64,000 nucleotides of DNA, taken from the NCBI RefSeq assembly GCF_018860385.1, contig NZ_JAHKPH010000014.1:344487-408486 (forward strand). The letters are read 5' to 3'. The position numbers and the translations under genes are program-made. Below, piece after piece: positions 9,201-16,464 of this stretch; position 1 is the stretch's first letter; each line of letters opens with the position of its first letter. Source of the DNA: Reinekea forsetii. GTDB taxonomy: Bacteria; Pseudomonadota; Gammaproteobacteria; Pseudomonadales; Natronospirillaceae. Under the pieces are notes generated by a model. It searched no databases, was not told the DNA's origin, and saw only the letters and a program-made list of their open reading frames with translations.

Positions 9201-9402
9201 CTTGCTCTAAGGTGGCAACGGGAATGTGCGGGTTAATAATGGCCAACTGGCTGAGTAAGCGGCCCTGCAATATCACCTGGTGATAATCGGTACGTTCTGC
9301 TGCGGGCTCACCAGGGGCTATGTCGTAACCACAAACGTACTGGTAACCGGTTTCTTGAAACCATTCTAGGCAGAGCTGTTCGAGTTGGTCTTCGGTGATC
9401 AT
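6220..9402 (-). CDS. hsdR: Type I restriction endonuclease subunit R
   Basis: The motor and nuclease subunit of a type I restriction-modification complex, about 1060 aa from the ATG at 9400-9402. That ATG overlaps the fic stop as ATGA. The N-terminal nuclease has a PD-(D/E)xK layout: Asp about 141 in RRPDSIVF, then AVIELK with Glu 155 and Lys 157. The helicase part has Walker A HTQGSGKS (about 312-319), VVTDRNDLDGQ, the DEAH box SDEAHRSQYG (about 419-428), FTGTPI, and the QAIARVNRVF motif. A helical C-terminal region rich in charged residues probably docks to the methylase. All domains look intact. It is the last gene of the seven-gene operon. Confidence 0.95.
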   Translation of the reverse strand: MITEDQLEQLCLEWFQETGYQYVCGYDIAPGEPAAERTDYHQVILQGRLLSQLAIINPHIPVATLEQVALQVAKPETPVLIKNNKAFHQYLLEGVKVEFKENGEEKTDYVRLIDFSNIKNNAFLVANQFTIIGTKGKRRPDSIVFINGLPLAVIELKNPADSHADIWQAFQQLQTYKEEVPDLFAFNEALVVSDGLLARVGSLTASKERFLPWLTVEHEDDRPTFEYRLETLVKGFFKPELFLDYLHHFVLFEQDGDKTIKKIAGYHQFHAVREAVKATVIAAQQPSGTQEKRATYGNKVQPGSGKAGVVWHTQGSGKSISMVCYAGKLLAQSEMNNPTIVVVTDRNDLDGQLFNTFSMASETLKQTPVQASDRDDLRDILASRQAGGIIFTTIQKFALLAEESNHPVLSSRHNIVVVSDEAHRSQYGDKAKLVDVKNKDGNVIDKKYVFGYSKHLRDALPHASFIGFTGTPIDSADKDTRAVFGDYVSIYDIQDAVDDGATVPIYYESRLAKLDIKQAEIEALNDEVDEVIEDEEDIATRESTKSKWAALEKLVGSGPRVAQVADDLVKHFGERIAVMPGKGMIVCMSREICVEMYDAIVALKPEWHSEDPTKGAIKIVMTGSASDKAKLQPHIFKKETKKLFERRFKDVEDPLQLVIVRDMWLTGFDAPNCHTMYIDKPMKGHNLMQAIARVNRVFKDKPGGLVVDYIGIANELKEALKTYTDSKGKGAPTLDATEAFAIFLEKLDIVHGIFASTEGGSAFDYSAYETKALQLLPGAMNHILGLKDGKKRFLDVMAALAKAYTLCGTIDEATPYKKEVAFLAAVKAALTKFTTVDKKVTDEEKNSTLKQIIDNAIVAEGVADVFDMVGLDKPNIGLLSPEFLEDVANLPQKNLAVDLLEKLLRDEVKARMKTDVVSEKKYSDRIMETLRKYHNRAVETAQVIEELIHMAKDMADDAELAEKSGLTTDEIAFYRALIQNEAAVKELGDNNLRELAKYVTAQLRKSTTVDWQVRDSVRAKLRNLVRRALKKWKYPPDKSDEAIDLCLQQAEALSESWSSF

Positions 9403-10409
9403 AGCAATACGTTCCAATATCCGGTTTTATCGGGGCCGACACGCTCTAGCATGTGTTTTTCGCGCAGTGTTTTTAAATGACGCTCAATGGTTCGTGTCGA
9501 TTTACCAGTGACAACAACCAGTTGTTGCACCGTGGTTTGCGGTTCGGCTTTTAAAATATAGAGAATTTGCACTTGCAGTGCCGGTAACTTGGGTTGTTTT
9601 ACCCCGCCATTTAGTCCGTCACTTACCCCGTCACTCACATCTTCAAGAGGGAGTCTATCAAGCTCGATTACGGCATCCAAAATCATTTGCAGCATAAACT
9701 CGATAAACGGTGTGGCCTCGCCCAGTGCGGTACTTTCGCGTATTGCACGGTAGTAATCTTCTTGGTGTTGATACACCAAACTTTCTACGGGGATATTGGC
9801 AAACACCGGTTGCCACTTGGCTAATAGCAAGGTTTGCCATAAGCGGCCCATACGGCCATTGCCGTCGGCGAAAGGGTGAATAAATTCGAATTCATAGTGG
9901 AATACGCAGCTCACAATTAACGCATGGGCGTCTGAGGTTTCCACCCAAGCGAGCAGGTCGGCCATTAATTTGGGCACACGTTCGGCTTGCGGTGCCATGT
10001 GCACCACTTGCTCACCGGACATAACACCAACGCCACCCGAACGGTATTGCCCGGCTTCGGGTACTAAACCCATCATTAAGGCTTTATGGGTGGCAAGTAA
10101 ATCGGCCTCGTTTGCCGGTTGCCAACGCTCAAGCTGGTCATAAACCGCGATGGCGTTATGGGCTTCTTGCACTTCTTTGGGTGGTGCAATAATGCGCTTG
10201 CCTTCCAGCATGGCGGTGATTTGCTCTTCGGAGAGTGTATTGCCTTCAATGGCCAACGAGCCTTGAATGGTGCGCATACGGTTTACTTTGCGTAAGCGCA
10301 ATTGGCTTTGTTCGAACTCAACTGATAAGCGGCCAACTTTGTTGCTGATGTCAGCCACCAAGGTGAGGATTTTATTGTTGAGTGTGAATGGGGGTGAGTA
10401 GTTAGGCAT
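9399..10409 (-). CDS. Fic family protein with N-terminal inhibitory motif and C-terminal winged helix
   Basis: A 336-aa protein starting at ATG 10407-10409; a GTG two codons upstream is also possible. It has a complete Fic core, HPFADGNGRMGR (about residues 178-189), with the catalytic His, the acidic metal residue and the phosphate-binding arginines. Near the N-terminus SLAIEGN (about 51-57) matches the class II self-inhibition motif S/T-x-x-x-E-G/N. A C-terminal helix-turn-helix region (VQQLVVVTGKSTRTIERHLKTL) suggests DNA binding. Fic proteins usually AMPylate target proteins. It lies between the accessory membrane genes and hsdR with overlaps, so it is part of the restriction operon. The target is unknown. 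Confidence 0.92.
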   Translation of the reverse strand: MPNYSPPFTLNNKILTLVADISNKVGRLSVEFEQSQLRLRKVNRMRTIQGSLAIEGNTLSEEQITAMLEGKRIIAPPKEVQEAHNAIAVYDQLERWQPANEADLLATHKALMMGLVPEAGQYRSGGVGVMSGEQVVHMAPQAERVPKLMADLLAWVETSDAHALIVSCVFHYEFEFIHPFADGNGRMGRLWQTLLLAKWQPVFANIPVESLVYQHQEDYYRAIRESTALGEATPFIEFMLQMILDAVIELDRLPLEDVSDGVSDGLNGGVKQPKLPALQVQILYILKAEPQTTVQQLVVVTGKSTRTIERHLKTLREKHMLERVGPDKTGYWNVLL

Positions 10410-10608
10410 AAGCACCCGCCCGGTTATTTAGAGGCTGAAAGCCAACTGACGAGGAAACCTCGGTAGTTGCTATTTCAGTCACTTCGCAATAGGTAGCTAT
10501 GACAATCAATGCGTTTTTTAGAGGTTGCTTAAAACTAGCATTACGTTGAACGCAACCAAGAGGACTATGGGGTAATGAAACTTTCTGGGCATCAGTCATT
10601 TTTGGCAT
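10402..10608 (-). CDS. Small ORF between membrane gene and fic (68 codons), uncertain
   Basis: A 68-codon ORF starts at an ATG 17 bp inside the end of the preceding membrane gene and ends inside the fic start region. This matches the overlapping style of the whole operon; without it there would be the only real gap (about 180 bp) in the operon. The product begins MPKMTDAQKV and has no membrane segment, signal peptide or motif I recognise, and two cysteines. The Shine-Dalgarno sequence is poor. It could be a real small partner of the Fic or membrane proteins, a degenerate remnant, or non-coding. I assign no function. Confidence 0.35.
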   Translation of the reverse strand: MPKMTDAQKVSLPHSPLGCVQRNASFKQPLKNALIVIATYCEVTEIATTEVSSSVGFQPLNNRAGAYA

Positions 10609-11461
10609 TACCCGAATCGTCTAGTCGTGTGATTGGGCGAAAGTAGATGACCGCACCTTCAGGGCTTACTTGGAATGAACCTTCGTTGGTTACAAAAAAC
10701 GTGGATTTGCTATCGCTAAAAACTCTCTGACCGGAAACTAATTCACCATTAATTTTAATTTGAGCGCAGTGCTGAGCAAAACCTTGCTTTATTTCAGCCT
10801 CGGTAAAATCACGTTCCGAGCAAATACTTGATTTTATGACAGCTTTTCCATCACCCGAGCCAAGCAATATGCCAGATAAACCAAGGAGCATCAGCATTAA
10901 CGCTCCAGCAAGCGTTAACAATAATAGTAACAGCGCGCCAAAGTATATCTGGCCTGCTTTGTACCAGAAAAAAATACACAGCCTAAAAAAAGCCGACCAA
11001 GAACTACCTGCTGCCTGAACATCATCATCATTTAACTTAAAAACATTTGTACCTTCTGCTTTTTTAACAGATTCAACATATTTTGAGCACCTAGAAACAA
11101 TTGCAAAGACAATAGGAACAAAAAGTCCCACGACTAAAGTAAGCCCCGCCACCCAAAAAAACAGCTCAAAAACTGAAATTCTGCTGATATCACTAAGCGG
11201 GCCTACAACACCATAAAGCGCATTTAATACTAAGTCGTACAGTTTCGGGTCTATATCTACACCACTGAAACCATAAGTTTCCAATCGGCCAATCAAATAG
11301 GAGTAACCAAAGAAAGGAATAAAGGCTAAAAGCGCTGACCCCAATATGGGAAAGATCCACTTAATTTTTGGTACGAATGACAATAAATCCTTTTCCTGCT
11401 TCATGGCATCGGAATTGGAATCGGCAACCTTTTTATCCTCCTGTGTTTGGCCTGTAGTCAT
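10592..11461 (-). CDS. Polytopic membrane protein of unknown function in the RM operon
   Basis: A 289-aa protein with a hydrophilic N-terminus (about 30 residues) and hydrophobic stretches near 35-58, 96-123, about 153-168 and a long one at 172-203. An approximately 85-residue soluble tail follows, with two Cys (in SICSE and QHCAQI) and beta-rich sequence. I recognise no family. The start overlaps the end of the coiled-coil gene by 4 bp (ATGA-type), so both are probably translated together. Base composition is more AT-rich than hsdM. By position it could be the membrane partner of the coiled-coil protein in a defence accessory module; that is inference. Confidence 0.75.
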   Translation of the reverse strand: MTTGQTQEDKKVADSNSDAMKQEKDLLSFVPKIKWIFPILGSALLAFIPFFGYSYLIGRLETYGFSGVDIDPKLYDLVLNALYGVVGPLSDISRISVFELFFWVAGLTLVVGLFVPIVFAIVSRCSKYVESVKKAEGTNVFKLNDDDVQAAGSSWSAFFRLCIFFWYKAGQIYFGALLLLLLTLAGALMLMLLGLSGILLGSGDGKAVIKSSICSERDFTEAEIKQGFAQHCAQIKINGELVSGQRVFSDSKSTFFVTNEGSFQVSPEGAVIYFRPITRLDDSGNAKND

Positions 11462-12711
11462 TTCACCGCCTTAACAATGCTCTGCAGTGTACTAACAAAG
11501 AAATTCATGGAATCTTCATCAAGTTTTTTTGAATCTTTGTCTTTGAAATCAACACCTGTAAAAAAACGATCAAGGAGAGCTTTGCGAGTTTCATTTTTTG
11601 CATTTTCATCCATCGAATTTATATAAGGATCTAATGCCTTTATTTGCAATGCAAAACGGCGAGTACGAATCGCCTCTTCACGGTGTTTTGAAGACTGCCT
11701 TGCGGTGAAACCTGCGCCAAAAAGTAGAACACCCGTAATAGATGCTCCAACTAAATACCGTTGCCAGTTAAAAGAAACAGTTTGGCTTTGTTGGGAAATA
11801 GAAGAAATACTACCGTCTGTTTCAGTTATTGGTTGAACAGTGTTGTCATATTGAGAAAAAGCAATGACTAACCAAATAAACGTAATTCCGATAAATACAA
11901 TTGAAAACCATCGCCAGAAATTTGCTGCTTTTTCTTCGTTATTCGCGGATTGGGCATAACCACCTGCGATACTGTCGCCAGATGCCAACTGGTAAAGCTC
12001 TAAAATATCTTGGTGTTTATTTTTTGAGGATTCACGTAACCCGGCCAGCTCATCCAGAATTTTCTGTTTTGAGTTTTCGATATCCGTTTCAAATTTATCT
12101 GAGATTTCCTGAGCATCTGTATCAATCTCTTTTTTAACCTGTTCACGCCAGAGATTATATTTTTCAGAACGATTCTCTTGTGCTTCTGAGAACTGCTGTT
12201 GCCATTGGTTAATTTGGCTGTTTACCTCTGTATTCTTAGCATCTATTTCCGTTTCTAGCCGGTCTTTTTCTTTGCTCAGTTCAACAACTTGTTTCTTTAA
12301 GTTCCCGTAAAGAATTTGAAGCGAATCTGCAGTCGTTTCTATATCAGTCAATGAATATTTAGGATCTACCGACCAAAGGATGCCAGGGTATGCAGCAAGG
12401 CTAGCCCCTAAGTGATTGTTCGCTGCAGCCAACTGAGATACATTTTTTGAAGTATGGAACTGCGAAATATGATTCCAAACTTGAGCATGCCGTAAAATCG
12501 CATCCAAGTTGTTCAGCATTTGTGTCCGAACCAATTCAGGGTCTGCATCTGCTAAGAATTGCTTTACTTGTAAAATGGTTTTCTTAGCTACACGTAATTC
12601 TTCAACAGCGTCTTCGGGGATTTCTTCATCTACGAGACTAAGCCACTCTTCAAGTTGTGCAATCGAGCCATGTATTTGATGGGACTCGAATTGATCAGCG
12701 TATTTGCTCAT
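11458..12711 (-). CDS. Coiled-coil protein with two membrane segments, RM-operon accessory
   Basis: A 417-aa protein. The first ~120 residues are helical (MSKYADQFES...), followed by a long heptad-rich coiled coil at about 125-240 (ELSKEKDRLETEIDAKN and following). Two hydrophobic helices lie near 266-286 and 319-338 with a ~30-residue Ser/Thr/Gln-rich loop between, then a ~75-residue charged tail. No signal peptide or enzymatic motif is seen. It overlaps hsdS by 1 bp upstream and the next membrane gene by 4 bp downstream. The architecture (cytosolic sensor-like rod on a membrane hairpin) would suit a membrane effector or scaffold linked to the restriction complex. This is inference; no family was recognised. 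Confidence 0.75.
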   Translation of the reverse strand: MSKYADQFESHQIHGSIAQLEEWLSLVDEEIPEDAVEELRVAKKTILQVKQFLADADPELVRTQMLNNLDAILRHAQVWNHISQFHTSKNVSQLAAANNHLGASLAAYPGILWSVDPKYSLTDIETTADSLQILYGNLKKQVVELSKEKDRLETEIDAKNTEVNSQINQWQQQFSEAQENRSEKYNLWREQVKKEIDTDAQEISDKFETDIENSKQKILDELAGLRESSKNKHQDILELYQLASGDSIAGGYAQSANNEEKAANFWRWFSIVFIGITFIWLVIAFSQYDNTVQPITETDGSISSISQQSQTVSFNWQRYLVGASITGVLLFGAGFTARQSSKHREEAIRTRRFALQIKALDPYINSMDENAKNETRKALLDRFFTGVDFKDKDSKKLDEDSMNFFVSTLQSIVKAVK

Positions 12712-14237
12712 TAGTTAACCTCGATTTCGCCGCAAAGGAGTTTAGGGAGTAAAGCATCACGTGATTTTTCTAACATTGAGGACTCGCTAACAAGACCCAA
12801 CCATTGCCTAAATATGGAATCTGTAATATCACAAAACCTTGAAATCATTTCCGCATTAGGTTTAATAATTTTAATAGTTTCGATACCATTTGAACTAATA
12901 TTCGGCTGTGCACTACCTTGCGCCGCACTCACGACCGAATCAAAAATCGGGTCTCGTCTAAAGCAACAAAATAGAAACCATGAAATTTTCCGTCCAAATT
13001 GTTTTGATTCAAACTTTGCAACTCGCTGATTGAGATATATTGCTTTACCCTCAGTAACAACAAACCCAATTTTACCAACTGTGGCACCAGTCATTGCCAT
13101 TAACAAGTCGCCATCACTAAGCTTAAATCGTTCTGCCAGCTTTGCTTGCTCATCATCTATACACACTGTTCCTTGAATATCGACTCGACCGTCGCCTGTA
13201 ATGTTTTTAATTTTAATAACAGGGTTTCCTACATTGATAAAACTCTTCCCTTTAAATGCATACCCACCTTTAGCAATTGCAATATCTCCAATATTTCCAA
13301 TCTCCCACCCCTCCGGTATCTCGCCCAATTCCGAATCCACCAGCGCGCTTGGAAACAGTGCGGCGGTTTGGCGAAGCTCTTCTAATTTTTCAGGTGTGAG
13401 TTGTGGGTAAGGCTCGTTCGTTTCGTGCCCTTTGTTCGCTGCGGCAGAAATAAACTGGCCGCAAATAGCAGACATGGCGGCGAGTTCTGGGTCGCCTTGG
13501 GCGATGGTTTGGGCTTGGTTTTTTGTCCAGCGGCCGTCTTCGAGCAGTTGTGCGATGAGTTCTTCGGTGCTTACGCCGGCCGTGCGGGCTAGGGCGCATT
13601 CGTTGGCGGCGATTTTAGCGCGGGTTGGGTCGAAGTCGACAAACCAGCTTTTGAAGATGGCTTGGGCGATGGCTTCTAGGGTTTGGTTGGTTTGGCGGTT
13701 GAATTCGATTTTTTTCTCTAGCGCAATCAGCTTTTTACCAATTCCAATCTGAATATCTTTCGGAGGCTTTTTAAACTCAAAAGACATAATTTTAGTTGGA
13801 GAGGTATGCTTTACAGTAGTTCCAGTTGCTCCACCAATTACATGATGTCGATACTCTCTAGATCTAAGCAGAAAATACAAGTAAGTCTTGTCTAATTCAT
13901 CATTTTTAAACTCAACCAAGCCCACTCGTTGATTATGTAATAATCTATGCCCCACAAGTTCAGGAATTAGTGCTGAATAGCCAAGTGTATCTGCCTCCTT
14001 GCTTAAATCTGTCATTGTAATCACAAGGTCATCTTGACTTAGGATGTAATCTTCAAGAACAGGTCCATCATAATATTTAAACTTGTCTGCTTTAAAGCCA
14101 CCTCCTATGGCAAAGTTGCCAGGTGTAACTAATAGATCGGGTGTCTCTTCACTTTGGAAAAATTCACCTTTAAATGCAAAACCGTGCTTGACATTAATGA
14201 ACTCAGACAGTTGATGCAATGGCCAATTAGACTTCAT
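12711..14237 (-). CDS. hsdS: Type I restriction-modification specificity subunit S
   Basis: A 508-aa specificity subunit with two target recognition domains. The first is at about residues 5-165 (WPLHQLSEFINVKHGFAFKG), the second at about 310-480 (GWEIGNIGDIAIAKGGYAFKG). They are joined by a conserved helical spacer with TNQTLEAIAQAIFKSWFVDFDP. Both recognition domains start with the same G(F/Y)AFKG pattern typical of HsdS repeats. It sets the bipartite DNA target of the complex. The start overlaps hsdM by 11 bp. The recognition domains are clearly AT-richer than the central spacer, consistent with domain swapping. The recognised sequence cannot be predicted here. Confidence 0.95.
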   Translation of the reverse strand: MKSNWPLHQLSEFINVKHGFAFKGEFFQSEETPDLLVTPGNFAIGGGFKADKFKYYDGPVLEDYILSQDDLVITMTDLSKEADTLGYSALIPELVGHRLLHNQRVGLVEFKNDELDKTYLYFLLRSREYRHHVIGGATGTTVKHTSPTKIMSFEFKKPPKDIQIGIGKKLIALEKKIEFNRQTNQTLEAIAQAIFKSWFVDFDPTRAKIAANECALARTAGVSTEELIAQLLEDGRWTKNQAQTIAQGDPELAAMSAICGQFISAAANKGHETNEPYPQLTPEKLEELRQTAALFPSALVDSELGEIPEGWEIGNIGDIAIAKGGYAFKGKSFINVGNPVIKIKNITGDGRVDIQGTVCIDDEQAKLAERFKLSDGDLLMAMTGATVGKIGFVVTEGKAIYLNQRVAKFESKQFGRKISWFLFCCFRRDPIFDSVVSAAQGSAQPNISSNGIETIKIIKPNAEMISRFCDITDSIFRQWLGLVSESSMLEKSRDALLPKLLCGEIEVN

Positions 14238-15969
14238 AACCCAACCCCGCCAAGTTCTTTTTAATCTCAGCTTCTAAGCGATCCGATTCTTCAAACTGGG
14301 CTTTCAATTGCCCTGTTAAACGCGCCATTTTTTCAGCAAAGGGTTCGCCGTCTGTTTCTTCTTCGGCTGCGCCTACATAACGGCCGGGGGTGAGTACGTA
14401 GTCGTGTTTTTTGATGTCTTCTAGTTTGGCGCTCTTACAAAAGCCAGCGATGTCTTCATAAGGCAGCCTGTCAGAACCACCGGTTTGCCATGCATGGTAC
14501 GTATCGGTAATTTGGGCGAGGTCTTCTGCGGTAAAGTCACGCAGTACTCGGTCTTTCATGTAGCCGAGGTTGCGGGCATCTATAAACAGTACTTCGCCTT
14601 TGCGGTCGCGTAATTTTTTATGGCTGCCGCCGACTTCTTTTAAGCGTTCGCCTTTGTTTTTGCTTAAAAACCAAATGCAGGCGGGTATTTGGGTGTTGGT
14701 GAATAGTTGGCCGGGTAAGGCGACCATGCATTCTACGAGGTCGTGTTCTATTAGGGCTTTGCGTATGTCGCCTTCGCCGCTGGTGTTACTGCTCATGCTG
14801 CCGTTGGCGAGTAATAGGCCTAAGCTGCCGTTGGGGGCTAGGTGGTAGAGCATGTGTTGCAGCCAAGCAAAATTGGCGTTACCGGTGGGCGGTTTACCGT
14901 ATTGCCAGCGTGGGTCGTTGTCGTCTACGCCGGTGTCCCACTCTTTCATGTTGAATGGTGGATTGGCCATGACGAAGTCGGCGCGTAGGTCTGGGTGTTG
15001 GTCGTTGGTGTAGGTGCTGGCGGGTTCTTTGCCGAAGTTAAAGTCGATGCCGCGTATGGCCATGTTCATGGCGGCCAGTTGCCAGGTGGTGTGGTTGGCT
15101 TCTTGGCCGTAAATAGACACGTCACCAATTTTGCCTTGGTGCGCGGTAATAAAGTGTTCGCTTTGTACAAAGAAACCACCGGAACCCATGGCTGGGTCAT
15201 ACACGCGGCCTTTATAGGGTTCGAGCATTTGTACTATTAAGCTAACGATACTTTTTGGGGTGTAGAACTGGCCGCCCTTTTTGCCTTCGGCGAGGGCAAA
15301 TTGGCCGAGGAAGTATTCATACACATGGCCGAGAATGTCTTTGCTGCTGAGCGTGGCGTGGGTGAACGGAATCGTCGCGATCAGGTCGATCAGTTCACCG
15401 AGTTTGCTTTGGTCTATTTGCAATTGGGTGTAGCGTTTGTTGAGTACGCCTTTGAGTTTTGGGTTGTCTATTTCTATGGCGTCGAGGGCGTTATCAATTA
15501 AGTGGCCAACGGAGCTGACTTTTAAGGTTTTTGGTTCGCCGTCTTTACCGTTAACTGAGGGTTCGGTTATGGCCAGTTCGGCACCGCCAATGGCGACTTT
15601 GTTGTTGCTTTGCAGGAATTGCCAGCGGGCTTGCTGCGGTACCCAGAAGACGTTTTTTTCTAGGTAGAAGTCGCGGTTTTCGAGCTCAATGTTAATTTCA
15701 GCTTGGTATTCTGGGTTGGGTTCGCCTTGCTCATTTAGGCCGTCAAAGTCTTCGGGGTCTAAAAAGTATTCATGCTCTGGGTTTTTGAACTGTTCGGTGA
15801 GTTCTTTGCGGCGAATGTCGAAGGAGTCGGACACATACTTTAAAAACACCAAGCCGAGCATAACGTGTTTGTATTGGCTGGCGTCGAGCGAGGGCAGCAG
15901 CTTGTTGGCGCTGGTCCAGAGTTTCTTTTCTAGCTCGTTTAAAAATTGTTGTTCTTCGGTGTTGGTCAT
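14227..15969 (-). CDS. hsdM: Type I restriction-modification methyltransferase subunit M
   Basis: A 580-aa N6-adenine methyltransferase, first gene of the operon. It has an N-terminal HsdM helical domain (about 1-200), then the SAM-binding motif I region DPAMGSGGF (258-266) preceded by GGQFYTPKSIV. The catalytic NPPF tetrapeptide is at 336-339. A C-terminal helical tail (EKMARLTGQLKAQFEES) contacts HsdS in related enzymes. All catalytic motifs are intact, so host protection should work. No clear promoter was identified upstream; a weak TTCCAA/TGTAGT pair is the best I saw. Confidence 0.95.
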   Translation of the reverse strand: MTNTEEQQFLNELEKKLWTSANKLLPSLDASQYKHVMLGLVFLKYVSDSFDIRRKELTEQFKNPEHEYFLDPEDFDGLNEQGEPNPEYQAEINIELENRDFYLEKNVFWVPQQARWQFLQSNNKVAIGGAELAITEPSVNGKDGEPKTLKVSSVGHLIDNALDAIEIDNPKLKGVLNKRYTQLQIDQSKLGELIDLIATIPFTHATLSSKDILGHVYEYFLGQFALAEGKKGGQFYTPKSIVSLIVQMLEPYKGRVYDPAMGSGGFFVQSEHFITAHQGKIGDVSIYGQEANHTTWQLAAMNMAIRGIDFNFGKEPASTYTNDQHPDLRADFVMANPPFNMKEWDTGVDDNDPRWQYGKPPTGNANFAWLQHMLYHLAPNGSLGLLLANGSMSSNTSGEGDIRKALIEHDLVECMVALPGQLFTNTQIPACIWFLSKNKGERLKEVGGSHKKLRDRKGEVLFIDARNLGYMKDRVLRDFTAEDLAQITDTYHAWQTGGSDRLPYEDIAGFCKSAKLEDIKKHDYVLTPGRYVGAAEEETDGEPFAEKMARLTGQLKAQFEESDRLEAEIKKNLAGLGYEV

Positions 15970-16272
15970 TGTGTTTCTCGTGTTATCGAAAGCTTAGTGG
16001 GCTTTGCGATGCTTATTTAGTTGTATTCAAAATGATTACTTTACTACATGCTAAACCATGAGTGCTTGGAAATAAATCGTTTATTATTTCTGTAGAATAG
16101 AGGGGCTAGTACACCATTTTGATTGGTTTAATGCCAGCGAGCTGGGGCAATTTGTTGGTTGGCTAGAGCGTGTTTTAGGCTGCGGGCTGTGGGCTGCGGG
16201 TAAATTCAAAAGCTTCGCGTCTTCGCTTTGCTTCGAGCGCTCCAACAGGGTGTTGATGGTTGGTGATGATTA

Positions 16273-16382
16273 GCTTTGGTATCTGGTTTCACTGCAGCGG
16301 GTATCTGAGCCATGGATGGCGAAGTTTAGCGGTGCAGGATGCGCGAATAGCTACCCGCGGCTGTGGAAGCCGATGCCAAAGC
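16273..16382. repeat. Long imperfect inverted repeat at the RM island edge
   Basis: Arms 16273-16303 and 16352-16382 pair at about 25 of 31 positions (outer GCTTTGG with CCAAAGC, inner GCGGGTA with TACCCGC) around a 48-bp centre. A transcript would fold into a long hairpin. No R'/R'' core (GTTRRRY) is present, so I do not call it an integron attC site. It may be a dispersed chromosomal repeat. Confidence 0.6.
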
Positions 16383-16403
16383 GGGTTTTGGTGCGGACAT
16401 TAG

Positions 16404-16440
16404 CCATAAAAAAACAGCGCCGAGGGCGCTGTCTTTTCTT
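16404..16440 (-). terminator. Intrinsic terminator of tkt
   Basis: ACAGCGCC (16414-16421) and GGCGCTGT (16425-16432) form a perfect 8-bp stem with a 3-nt loop. On the minus strand it is followed by a run of seven T. It lies 25 bp after the tkt stop and should separate tkt from the RM operon downstream. Confidence 0.9.
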
Positions 16441-16464
16441 GGTTGCTTACGACCAATGGTATAA

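Larger units (their letters stand above)
15970..16464. other. Non-coding gap between hsdM and tkt
   Basis: This 495-bp stretch holds no credible gene. It contains the hsdM promoter region (about 15970-16100), a GC-rich CTGCGGG word repeat near 16180-16205 followed by AAATTCAAAAG, a 31-bp imperfect inverted repeat (16273-16382) and the tkt terminator. The CTGCGGG/TTCAAAAG part resembles the ends of the ~194-bp repeats flanking ahcY, but is much diverged. Confidence 0.6.

Noticed and set aside
13390-13599. Arg/Pro-rich 69-codon ORF inside hsdS
   Set aside because: It is a shadow frame of the GC-rich hsdS spacer; composition (many Arg and Pro) is typical of out-of-frame translation.
16273-16382. 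Integron attC site
   Set aside because: The long imperfect inverted repeat looks attC-like in size, but lacks the GTTRRRY/RYYYAAC core boxes, and there is no integrase or gene-cassette array nearby.
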